Part shown: piece by piece, positions 9,360 through 16,878 of the stretch
How positions within the stretch are numbered: the first letter of the stretch is position 1
Layout of the letters: each line of letters opens with the position of its first letter
DNA from: an uncultured Clostridia bacterium
GTDB lineage: Bacteria > Bacillota > Clostridia > Christensenellales > CAG-917
Length of the DNA: 39,162 nucleotides
Reading direction: 5' to 3'
NCBI GenBank assembly: GCA_947624885.1
Contig: CANQMD010000005.1
Location: forward strand, 1-39,162
Position numbers and translations under genes: made by a program
The notes under the pieces: generated by a model
Seen by the model: only the letters and a program-made list of their open reading frames with translations
What the model was told of the DNA's origin: nothing
Database searches by the model: none

Positions 9360-9417
9360 TTGATTAAATTATTTAATCAACACACGCAATTATAGATAAG
9401 ATTATCTAATCTGTCAA
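9360..9417 (-). promoter_or_regulatory. Consensus promoter with two palindromic operator candidates for the lipoprotein gene
   Basis: Minus strand TTGACA (9412-9417)-17-TATAAT (9389-9394). Palindrome TAGATAA-GA-TTATCTA 9393-9408 lies in the spacer and the edge of -10; palindrome TTGATTAAAT-T-ATTTAATCAA 9360-9380 lies just downstream of the expected +1. Confidence 0.8.
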
Positions 9418-9465
9418 TACTAAATTATCAAAAAACTTTATATTTCTTGAGTAAAAGAGGTGAAT

Positions 9466-9789
9466 ATGATAAGATTTTTTGAACTTAGAGGGGAAAAAGG
9501 CATTTCCCAACGCGAAATCGCAAAAATCTTTGACATAAGTCAGGCAACCTACAACAATTGGGAGAACGGCAAAACGCAGCCGTCCATCGAACAACTCATC
9601 GCGCTTGCAAAATTTTACGGCGTTTCTGTGGATTATCTCATTGGCAACAGCGACGACGCAGGCATCATCAATTATGACAAACCCCAACTCTCCGACGAAG
9701 AAACTCAGCTTCTGCGCGCGTTTCGCCCCCTGCCCCATGAAACGCGAACGAGTTTTCTCAAACTGATGCAAGATATGAGCAACTCCTGA
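9466..9789 (+). CDS. XRE-family HTH transcriptional regulator
   Basis: 'LRGEKGISQREIAKIFDISQATYNNWENGKTQPSIEQLIALAKFYGVSVDYLIGN' is a canonical Cro/CI HTH; AGAGG RBS. Confidence 0.9.
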   Translation: MIRFFELRGEKGISQREIAKIFDISQATYNNWENGKTQPSIEQLIALAKFYGVSVDYLIGNSDDAGIINYDKPQLSDEETQLLRAFRPLPHETRTSFLKLMQDMSNS

Positions 9790-9895
9790 ATCTGCGCCTA
9801 TCCTGCATATAGCGTAAACACATGGCATAAAAAATTTGCAAAGCACAAATTCGGCGCAAAAAGACTACATGGCTTTTGTTTTTTTGGAGGTAAAA

Positions 9896-10441
9896 ATGTT
9901 TATAGGCGCTTTCAACAAGAAAAACAACTTTTGCGAAAAAGAATGGGTATACAAAAAATGGGGACTGCAATATGCCTTTGACGCGCAAATTTTCGGCGAT
10001 GTCGCGGACAATATAGTGCGGCTCCTCGGCGACAAAACTACATATACGGTCGAGGACGCTTACAAATATTTTCATCTGACATACAACGCGTATCAAATCG
10101 ACTATAAGCAATTTTACAACTATTGCCACACGTACTCTCCAAAACTTTTCGACATCTCTCAACCTACAATAAGCGACGATCGCGACATAGAGATCTTGGC
10201 AGAGGATGCGGGCAAATTTTTCGCATATCTGAAAGACGGGCAATATACAGATGAAAAAGCGCTCGCATTGGTGATAGACAACGGCTTTCTTCGCGATATG
10301 ACGGGGTCGACTTCCGACGACAATTTGATTTTGGTCATCGGCACTTTAGACGGCACGATGATAAATTCCATGAAAGTCCTCCTCCACCCCAATATACCTG
10401 AAATCGAATACGCGCTTGACTTTTTCAGACAGCACAGTTAA
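9896..10441 (+). CDS. Hypothetical protein (181 aa)
   Basis: Strong RBS (TTTGGAGGTAAAAATG); ORF MFIGAFNKKNNFCEKEWVYKKWG...; no family recognised. Confidence 0.65.
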   Translation: MFIGAFNKKNNFCEKEWVYKKWGLQYAFDAQIFGDVADNIVRLLGDKTTYTVEDAYKYFHLTYNAYQIDYKQFYNYCHTYSPKLFDISQPTISDDRDIEILAEDAGKFFAYLKDGQYTDEKALALVIDNGFLRDMTGSTSDDNLILVIGTLDGTMINSMKVLLHPNIPEIEYALDFFRQHS

Positions 10442-10505
10442 ATTCAGCGACAATGCCATAAAAACCGATATCTAAACGTTTGAACATGCAAATTTATTAA
10501 AAATA

Positions 10506-10619
10506 CGGCTGATCTCGAAACATCTTCGATATCAGCCGAATTTCTCGCCTATTTCCGTTTGCTGTCGGCATATTTGTGAATTTATTTCGACTAATCTCGA
10601 ATCCGATTTGAAATTAGCC
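10506..10619. repeat. Two related hairpins (82-bp offset) upstream of rex
   Basis: CGGCTGATCTCGAA-acatc-TTCGATATCAGCCG (10506-10538) and GACTAATCTCGAA-tccga-TTTGAAATTAGCC (10589-10619). Confidence 0.6.
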
Positions 10620-10757
10620 ATACTTTATATCTTGTCAACACTAAATGTCAAAGTTTGATTCTACAATCAAGAAATAGTTCACCCTGCAACTTATCTGTAC
10701 ATAAATTTGCGATTTTTGCAAATTTTATCGATTTTGACTCAAATGCCTATTATTTTG

Positions 10758-10786
10758 TTGACATTTCACTTGAAAAACATTATATT
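10758..10786 (+). promoter_or_regulatory. Sigma-70-like promoter of rex
   Basis: TTGACA-17-TATATT. Confidence 0.75.
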
Positions 10787-10816
10787 TTTATCGATTAAAC
10801 ATCCGTGAGGTGCATT

Positions 10817-11455
10817 ATGGTTTCGGACAAGTCTGAAATTTCAAAGGCTACGCTCAACAGGTTGCCGTCCTATCTCAGGTATCTCTACGAACTTGACAAA
10901 AAGGGCGAGCAAACCGTTTCCAGCACAATGATAGCGGCGGGGCTGGACCTCAACCCCGTGCAGGTGCGCAAGGATATCGCCTTTGTTGCGACATCTCCCG
11001 GCAAACCGAAACTCGGCTATGTCACAAAGGAACTCATTGCGGATTTTGAAAACTTCCTTGGCTACCACAACACGCGCGACGCGGTTTTGGTGGGAGCGGG
11101 CGGACTTGGTCACGCGATCCTTGGCTACGACGGATTTGCAAAATACGGCTTGAACGTCATTGCCGCCTTCGACATAAATCCCGATGTGATCGGCAAAACC
11201 ATTAACGGCAAACCCGTCTACGAAATGGCACGCCTGCCCGAACTTGTCAAACGTTTCAACATCCGCCTCGGCATCATCACCGTTCCATCGCAGTCCGCTC
11301 AAGAAGTCGCAGATCTCATGGTGAACGCGGGCATAAAGGCGATTTGGAGTTTCGCCGCAAAGCACCTCAATCTGCCCGCAGGAGTCGCCCTCAAGCACGA
11401 GGATCTTGCCGCGTCGTTGGCTCTATTGCGCATGCAACTCGTTTCCCAAGATTAA
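10817..11455 (+). CDS. rex: Redox-sensing transcriptional repressor Rex
   Basis: 'SKATLNRLPSYLRYLYELDKKGEQTVSSTMIAAGLDLNPVQVRKDIAFV', 'VLVGAGGLGHAILGY', 'IAAFDINPDVIG'. Confidence 0.94.
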   Translation: MVSDKSEISKATLNRLPSYLRYLYELDKKGEQTVSSTMIAAGLDLNPVQVRKDIAFVATSPGKPKLGYVTKELIADFENFLGYHNTRDAVLVGAGGLGHAILGYDGFAKYGLNVIAAFDINPDVIGKTINGKPVYEMARLPELVKRFNIRLGIITVPSQSAQEVADLMVNAGIKAIWSFAAKHLNLPAGVALKHEDLAASLALLRMQLVSQD

Positions 11456-11460
11456 AACCG

Positions 11461-11695
11461 CGATATTTGTGCAAAGACAAGGAAAAGCCCTTTGATAAGC
11501 CGCCAAATGTACTTTGCGTACATGACGGCGAAATCAAGGGGCTTTGACACAGTATTTGGGCAAATAGCACGTTTGTAAAACGGCGATATTTGGATGAAGA
11601 ACAAGAACGCGCCTTCTCGCTGAACACGAGCGTACTTTGTGTACGTGAACGTGAAGCGAGAAGGCGCTGACGCAGTTATTCGCCAAATACCGCCG
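11461..11695. repeat. Two tandem structured elements (123-bp offset, long composite hairpins) between rex and upp
   Basis: Core 1 11461-11566 and core 2 11584-11689, about 60% identical without indels; each has a 12-13-bp stem, a 4-bp stem and apical GTAC-TTTGY-GTAC. Outer stem of element 2 CGGCGATATTTGG (11581-11593)/CCAAATACCGCCG (11683-11695) is followed by TTTTT. Confidence 0.8.
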
Positions 11696-11698
11696 TTT

Positions 11699-12337
11699 TT
11701 ACTTGGTGCCGAAGAGGCGATCGCCCGCATCGCCGAGGCCGGGAAGAATGTATCCCACATCGTTGAGTTGGCGATCGAGCGTGGACACGTAGATCTTCAC
11801 GTCGGGATGTGCTTTGGCGACGGTTTCAACGCCTTGGGGCACGCCGATGATGTTCATAAGGCGGATATTTTTGCAGCCGCGTTTTTTGAGCAGATCGATG
11901 GCTCCCACAGCGCTTCCGCCGGTGGCAAGCATGGGATCGAGCAGAATGACCACGCTGTTTTCGATGCCGTCGGGCAGTTTGCAGTAGTACTCGTGCGGCT
12001 CAAGCGTTTCCTCGTCGCGATACAGTCCGATGTGCCCCACTCTTGCCGTCGGGAAAAGCGTATGCACGCCGTTGACCATGCCCAGCCCCGCGCGGAGGAT
12101 GGGAACGATGGTGACCGCGTTGTCGGCGACCATAGTCTGCTCCGTCGTTTCAAGCGGAGTTTCCACAAGCACTTTTTTGGTCGGGACGTCCTTGAACGCC
12201 TCAAAAACCATGAGCGTGGTAATCTCCTCCACGAGTTCTCTGAACTGCTTCATGCCGGTATTTTTATCGCGCAGGATCGCGACTTTGTGCTGAATGAGCG
12301 GATGATCGAAGATAGTGACGTTTTGATAGTTTTGCAT
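11699..12337 (-). CDS. upp: Uracil phosphoribosyltransferase
   Basis: 'NVTIFDHPLIQHKVAILRDKNTGMKQFRELVEEI', 'PILRAGLGMVNGV', 'LLDPMLATGGSA'. Confidence 0.96.
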   Translation of the reverse strand: MQNYQNVTIFDHPLIQHKVAILRDKNTGMKQFRELVEEITTLMVFEAFKDVPTKKVLVETPLETTEQTMVADNAVTIVPILRAGLGMVNGVHTLFPTARVGHIGLYRDEETLEPHEYYCKLPDGIENSVVILLDPMLATGGSAVGAIDLLKKRGCKNIRLMNIIGVPQGVETVAKAHPDVKIYVSTLDRQLNDVGYILPGLGDAGDRLFGTK

Positions 12338-12390
12338 AATTAACCTCCAAAGAATGCGGCGGCAACGCATGCACGCGGCTTGCGCGTCGC

Positions 12391-12424
12391 AAAAAACGGG
12401 CATACGGACGTTGTGCCGTATGCC
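12391..12424 (-). terminator. Intrinsic terminator between the uracil permease gene and upp
   Basis: Minus strand GGCATACGG-CACAACGT-CCGTATGCC followed by CGTTTTTT. Confidence 0.75.
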
Positions 12425-12437
12425 TGCAAAATGGTTT

Positions 12438-14102
12438 TCAGTCCTTGTCCTCAGCGGCTTCCTTTTCGGGGAGTTCCTCGGTCGTTTGGGTTTGAGGAGC
12501 CTCAGGCGCTTCGGTAGCCTCGGGTTGAGCCTCTTCCGCGGGTGTGGCCTCTGCTTGTGAACCGCCTACGTCGTAGGTCGCGTCAGCTTCGACGGGCGCA
12601 GCCATAAGACTTTCGGGCTTTTCGGTTTCGCCGCCCTTCTTTTCGATAGCCGTGATGATGGCGTATGTCACGATGCCAAGGATAAGCGCGGTCGCAATGG
12701 AAGTGATCTGAATGGTTTTTGCGACATGTCCGTTGCCCTCAAGCGCATACGGGATCTGAATGGACAATCCGCCGATGCCCGCAATGAGGATCGCGCTGAC
12801 GACAAACAAGTTCTTGTTTTCGCCAAGGTCGATATTTTTGAACATCTTAAGACCGCTGACCGCGATGAAGCCGTACAATGTGAGGCACACGCCGCCCATA
12901 ACGCAGCTGGGGATCGTGCGCAACAGTGCCATAAGCGGGCTGATGAAACTCAGCACAATGCACATGCACGCGGCAGTGAATATCGTCCAGACAGAAGCGT
13001 TTCTTGTGATCGCAACGCAGCCGACGGACTCGCCATATGTGGTGTTGGGGCACATACCCAAAACCGTACCGGCGATAGATCCAACGCCGTCGCCGAGGAG
13101 CGTTCTCTTCAGACCGGGCTCTCCCTCAACAAGATCTCTGCCGATGATGGAGCCGAGGTTTTTGTGATCCGCGATGTGCTCAGCAAACACAACCAGCGCA
13201 ACGGGGATAAACGCAAGCGCGACTTCCGCAACGCCCGCGCCGTTGAGCAATGTGCCCTGCTGCATAACGCCATCCACGATAGCGCCGATGGACGCCTCGC
13301 CTTTGACGATTTCCTTGATAGCCTCTATCAATGCAAAGTCGGGATAATTGAGGAAAGCGGTCACGCCGTTGAACGCCTTCGCGCCCGTATCTGTTGTGTG
13401 AACGAAATTGTCGACCAGCGGTTGCCAATTGACTATCTTGAGATATTCCACATGCGCGCCGTAGCCGATTGCAGAGAAGAGCGAAGCCACAACATAGCCT
13501 GCACCGATACCGATGATGAACGGGATGAGTTTGGGCATCTTGAACTTCTTTTGGCAGGAGCAAAGGATGATCGTGATGAACGTCACAAGGCCGCACAGCA
13601 AACCGATAAGATTGTAGCTGCCGTTGATCGCGTCACCGCTTGCCTTGACCATATCGCCCATAGCGCTGCCCGCAAGGCTGAGTCCGATGAGCGCGACCGT
13701 GGGCCCGATGATGACGGGAGGCATCAGCTTGCTGACCCATTTTGTGCCGGCAAAGTGAATGATGAGCGCAAGCACCACATAAACAAGACCCGCAAATATG
13801 GATCCGACCAAAATTCCCAGATATCCGAACGCCATCGCCGCGGAAAGCGAGCTCAAAAACGCAAAGGAACTGCCCAAAAACACGGGGCTCTTGAACTTTG
13901 TGAAGAGCAGGTAGACTATCGTGCCAACGCCCGCGCCGAGGATCGCGGCGGGGATCTGCGTCGGCAAACCGATGATCGTCGGGACGGCGATCGTTGCCGC
14001 CATGATGGCGAGGACCTGTTGGAAAGCAAAGACCAGCAACTTTCCAAACGGCTTCGGCACATCTTGCACGTCATAGATGAGATTGTTTTGATTGTTTGCC
14101 AT
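12438..14102 (-). CDS. Uracil/xanthine permease (UraA type) with long acidic C-terminal tail
   Basis: 'QQVLAIMAATIAVPTIIGLP', 'MPPVIIGPTVALIGLSLA', 'EHIADHKNLGSIIGRDLVEGEPGLKRTLLGDGVGSIAGTVLGMCPNTTYGESVGCVAIT'. Start trimmed to MANNQNN after AGGAGATATTGTT. Confidence 0.9.
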   Translation of the reverse strand: MANNQNNLIYDVQDVPKPFGKLLVFAFQQVLAIMAATIAVPTIIGLPTQIPAAILGAGVGTIVYLLFTKFKSPVFLGSSFAFLSSLSAAMAFGYLGILVGSIFAGLVYVVLALIIHFAGTKWVSKLMPPVIIGPTVALIGLSLAGSAMGDMVKASGDAINGSYNLIGLLCGLVTFITIILCSCQKKFKMPKLIPFIIGIGAGYVVASLFSAIGYGAHVEYLKIVNWQPLVDNFVHTTDTGAKAFNGVTAFLNYPDFALIEAIKEIVKGEASIGAIVDGVMQQGTLLNGAGVAEVALAFIPVALVVFAEHIADHKNLGSIIGRDLVEGEPGLKRTLLGDGVGSIAGTVLGMCPNTTYGESVGCVAITRNASVWTIFTAACMCIVLSFISPLMALLRTIPSCVMGGVCLTLYGFIAVSGLKMFKNIDLGENKNLFVVSAILIAGIGGLSIQIPYALEGNGHVAKTIQITSIATALILGIVTYAIITAIEKKGGETEKPESLMAAPVEADATYDVGGSQAEATPAEEAQPEATEAPEAPQTQTTEELPEKEAAEDKD

Positions 14103-14132
14103 AACAATATCTCCTAAATATAGATTTTCCAC

Positions 14133-14159
14133 AAAAAAAGATGTCCCCGAAAGGACATC
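14133..14159 (-). terminator. Leader terminator (attenuator candidate) upstream of the uracil permease gene
   Basis: Minus strand GATGTCC-TTTCGG-GGACATC-TTTTTTT. Confidence 0.85.
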
Positions 14160-14165
14160 AAATTT

Positions 14166-14255
14166 TCACGCAAGCGTGGAAGAGAGAATTTCAGACGGCA
14201 CTGCGACAATGATCGCACAAACGCTTGCAAAACGCTTAAAGAGCATGCTCCTCAT
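14166..14255 (-). CDS. Putative 29-aa leader peptide (MRSMLFKRFASVCAIIVAVPSEILSSTLA)
   Basis: GGAGG-5-nt-ATG, stop codon 6 nt before the terminator stem; placed about 23 nt downstream of the predicted TSS. Confidence 0.6.
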   Translation of the reverse strand: MRSMLFKRFASVCAIIVAVPSEILSSTLA

Positions 14256-14284
14256 CTCTGCCTCCGCAAATTTTATCGGGAAAA

Positions 14285-14313
14285 ATATTAACACAAATTC
14301 CGAAAAATGACAA
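14285..14313 (-). promoter_or_regulatory. Promoter of the leader/uracil permease transcript
   Basis: Minus strand TTGTCA-17-TAATAT. Confidence 0.7.
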
Positions 14314-14364
14314 CAAAAATCCACAATGTTTTGGCTTTCACAACCAAAAAACACAAAAAGTGCG

Positions 14365-15207
14365 CTACCGCTCCAAAAATCTCCTCAATTCGTCAAGGTC
14401 AAAGGACGGCACGTAATCCTCTATCGCGCTGTCCAGATCCTGCGAAAAGCCGTTTTTCAGCCCCGCGTCAAAAAAAGCGTCCGTCGCCAGGTCATACTCG
14501 TGAGCGGTGAGTCTGCGCCCAAGATCCCCGCGCCCTTCCACCGACGGAGTGGGAAAGTATTGTCCCATCACGCTCACATACATATCCGCGTCGATGTCGG
14601 CGATGTCGCGCATGACTCCGCGCGTGTTTTCCGTCGCGCCCGGCAAAACGAGGTGACGCACGATCACGCCTCTTTTCATCAAGCCGTCGTCCCCAAACAC
14701 GTCGTTTGGCTGTTGCGCTCTCATTTGCGCGATCGCCGCTTTGGCGACCGCCCTGTAGTTTTTGGCATGCGAATATTCCCACGCCAAACCGTCGTCGCTA
14801 TATTTGAAATCCGGCAAAAATATGTCGACCAGCCCCTCAAGTTTTTTGATGTTCGCGACCGTTTCGTAACCGCTGCTGTTCCACACAATCGGCACTTTAA
14901 GCGTCGATTTTGCAAGTTTAAGTGTGTGAACAAGCTGATTTGTCCAATTTGACGGGGTGACAAGATTGATGTTGCAAGCGCCCTCTTTTTCAAGTTTTTG
15001 CATGCCGAAAACAAGTTCGTCCTCGCTCACTTCAACGCCCTTGCCGCCATGCGAGATCTCATAGTTTTGGCAAAACGCGCACCTCAGATTGCATCCGGAA
15101 AAGAAAATAGTTCCGCTGCCCGTCCGCCCGGATATACACGGCTCCTCAAAAAAATGCAAGCCCATCCTTGCAATTTTGTATTTGACGTTCACATCATCTT
15201 TTGCCAA
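14365..15207 (-). CDS. Radical SAM protein (COG1313/PflA-like activating enzyme family)
   Basis: 'IFFSGCNLRCAFCQNYEISHGGKG' CxxxCxxC cluster; 'VWNSSGYET', 'FLPDFKYSDD', 'VRHLVLPG'. Apparent TTG start (MAKDD) after GGGAGA. Confidence 0.85.
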   Translation of the reverse strand: MAKDDVNVKYKIARMGLHFFEEPCISGRTGSGTIFFSGCNLRCAFCQNYEISHGGKGVEVSEDELVFGMQKLEKEGACNINLVTPSNWTNQLVHTLKLAKSTLKVPIVWNSSGYETVANIKKLEGLVDIFLPDFKYSDDGLAWEYSHAKNYRAVAKAAIAQMRAQQPNDVFGDDGLMKRGVIVRHLVLPGATENTRGVMRDIADIDADMYVSVMGQYFPTPSVEGRGDLGRRLTAHEYDLATDAFFDAGLKNGFSQDLDSAIEDYVPSFDLDELRRFLER

Positions 15208-15323
15208 CGCTTTCTCCCGCGCGGACTCTGTTTAACCTGCAGTGCCGCGCTTTGACAGAATATATTGTTTGCATATGCTGATCGACGTTTTGTTTGCGAG
15301 ATCCGTAGTTTCAATCGGGTCGC

Positions 15324-16652
15324 TCAAACAGCGCCCAAGCGCTTGGAATACTTCCTCGCCCACTTCGCTATCTTTTTTTGGTCGTACTTTTTGGGCGCGT
15401 GAGCAGCGCAGCGCTTTGCCTTCAGCGCCCTAACGACATGGCGTATCGCAGGGAAAGTGAGTGAAGGTCTTGTCAGCAACAGTCCTATCTTTTTGAAGAT
15501 CGCCCCCGCGGGGATCTTCGGCTTTGCGGCCGAGGAATCGGTGGTGACAAGCGCCAAATCGCTCTTGCTTATCAACCCGCTGGAAAACACCCAATCTATC
15601 TGTCCCTGGTCTATCGCCAACGCCCAACGCTTGAGCACGTCGATAAACGCGAAATCCGCGCCCTGCTTCTTCATCCAATCCGTCCAAAACCGCCAAAGCG
15701 CCGCCGCCGAAAATTCGCCTCCGCCCGCGATGAAATCCGCAAGCGCCTTGCCCGCCTTCATAGAAGATTCTATCCCGCTGCCCATGAGCGGCATGGTTTG
15801 AAACGCACTGTCGCCAACGGCGACGTAACCGTCCGCAACTCCAACGGGTATGGGCCCGCGCAAACATATCTGCACTCGCTGCCCGAAATACAACTCCTTT
15901 GACAGAATGGGCATTTTTTGTTGAAGGTCCGCTATCGCCTCATTTATATCCTCGTCGCTCAGTCCTCCAAGTCTGCCTATCAGCACGTCCACCATATCAT
16001 CGCCCACGAGATTGCACCAACTTATGCCCTGCTTGCCCATATGTTTGAGCACCATCGTACAATCTACCCCCGGCTCCAACGTCTGCGCGTCGGCTCTCCT
16101 GTGGAAAAACGCTCTGTAACCATACAGCACGCCATCGGATTCCGGCTGCGCATCCACGCAGAACTTTTTGGGGAGTTGCGCTCTGAACGGCGAGCGCATT
16201 CCGCTTGCGTCGATCACAAGGTCAAATTTTTCCTCCCCATCGGACGTGACGACTCCGTCGACGCGTTCGTCCTCCACGATCAAACTCCGCACAGGAACGC
16301 CAAATTTGACGATCCCTCCAGCGGCAATGGCAAGCTGCGCGAAGTATTCGCTGAGCGCCCTCCTGTCTATGGAGATCTCCTCCATGGGCTTTGCGGGAGG
16401 GACCGGCAACGAATTTTGAAAGTTTGGCGCAACAAACAGCCACTTGCGCTTTTGTTCGTAGCAATCCTCGGGCGGCGAGGGCAACTCGCACAACGAAAAG
16501 ACGTCCGACCTGATGTCGTCCTTCCAACGATAGCTGACTTCCCCCCTTTGCTCCTTTTCAAAAACGGTGACTTGGTTGCCGCTCTCCAAAAGTTTGACTG
16601 CGGCGGTCATTCCGCCCTGTCCCATGCCGATCACTGCAATCTTTGCGCACAT
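15324..16652 (-). CDS. FAD-dependent oxidoreductase (geranylgeranyl reductase/halogenase-like fold)
   Basis: N-terminal 'KIAVIGMGQGGMTAAVKLLESGNQVTVFEKE' Rossmann motif; 'DLVIDASGMRSPFR'; 'GYVAVGDSAFQTMPLMGSGIESSMKAGKALAD'. Confidence 0.8.
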   Translation of the reverse strand: MCAKIAVIGMGQGGMTAAVKLLESGNQVTVFEKEQRGEVSYRWKDDIRSDVFSLCELPSPPEDCYEQKRKWLFVAPNFQNSLPVPPAKPMEEISIDRRALSEYFAQLAIAAGGIVKFGVPVRSLIVEDERVDGVVTSDGEEKFDLVIDASGMRSPFRAQLPKKFCVDAQPESDGVLYGYRAFFHRRADAQTLEPGVDCTMVLKHMGKQGISWCNLVGDDMVDVLIGRLGGLSDEDINEAIADLQQKMPILSKELYFGQRVQICLRGPIPVGVADGYVAVGDSAFQTMPLMGSGIESSMKAGKALADFIAGGGEFSAAALWRFWTDWMKKQGADFAFIDVLKRWALAIDQGQIDWVFSSGLISKSDLALVTTDSSAAKPKIPAGAIFKKIGLLLTRPSLTFPAIRHVVRALKAKRCAAHAPKKYDQKKIAKWARKYSKRLGAV

Positions 16653-16754
16653 ATATCCCCCTGAACAAGCGCTTTATCCGCACATATTTGACGTTTAAAG
16701 TGCTCAATTGGCGATTTTTGATTTTTTTGACAGCCGCCGCTGTCCTTGCAAAAC

Positions 16755-16783
16755 ATTATATCACTTCCTAGGCAAATTGTAAA
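16755..16783 (-). promoter_or_regulatory. Promoter for the FAD oxidoreductase
   Basis: Minus strand TTTACA-17-TATAAT. Confidence 0.6.
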
Positions 16784-16820
16784 TGCTCGGATTTTCAAAA
16801 GCAGAAAAAATCGAATTTTC

Positions 16821-16849
16821 TTTACATAATTTCCAAATGATGATATTAT
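16821..16849 (+). promoter_or_regulatory. Promoter for holA (and possibly the downstream membrane gene and cdaA)
   Basis: TTTACA-17-TATTAT. Confidence 0.6.
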
Positions 16850-16878
16850 ATTATAAGCAATCTCAAGCGGAGGCGCGT

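Noticed and set aside
12726-14117. 463-aa plus-strand ORF antisense to the uracil permease gene
   Set aside because: Composition dominated by D/R/H/A as expected for an antisense reading of a hydrophobic membrane protein.
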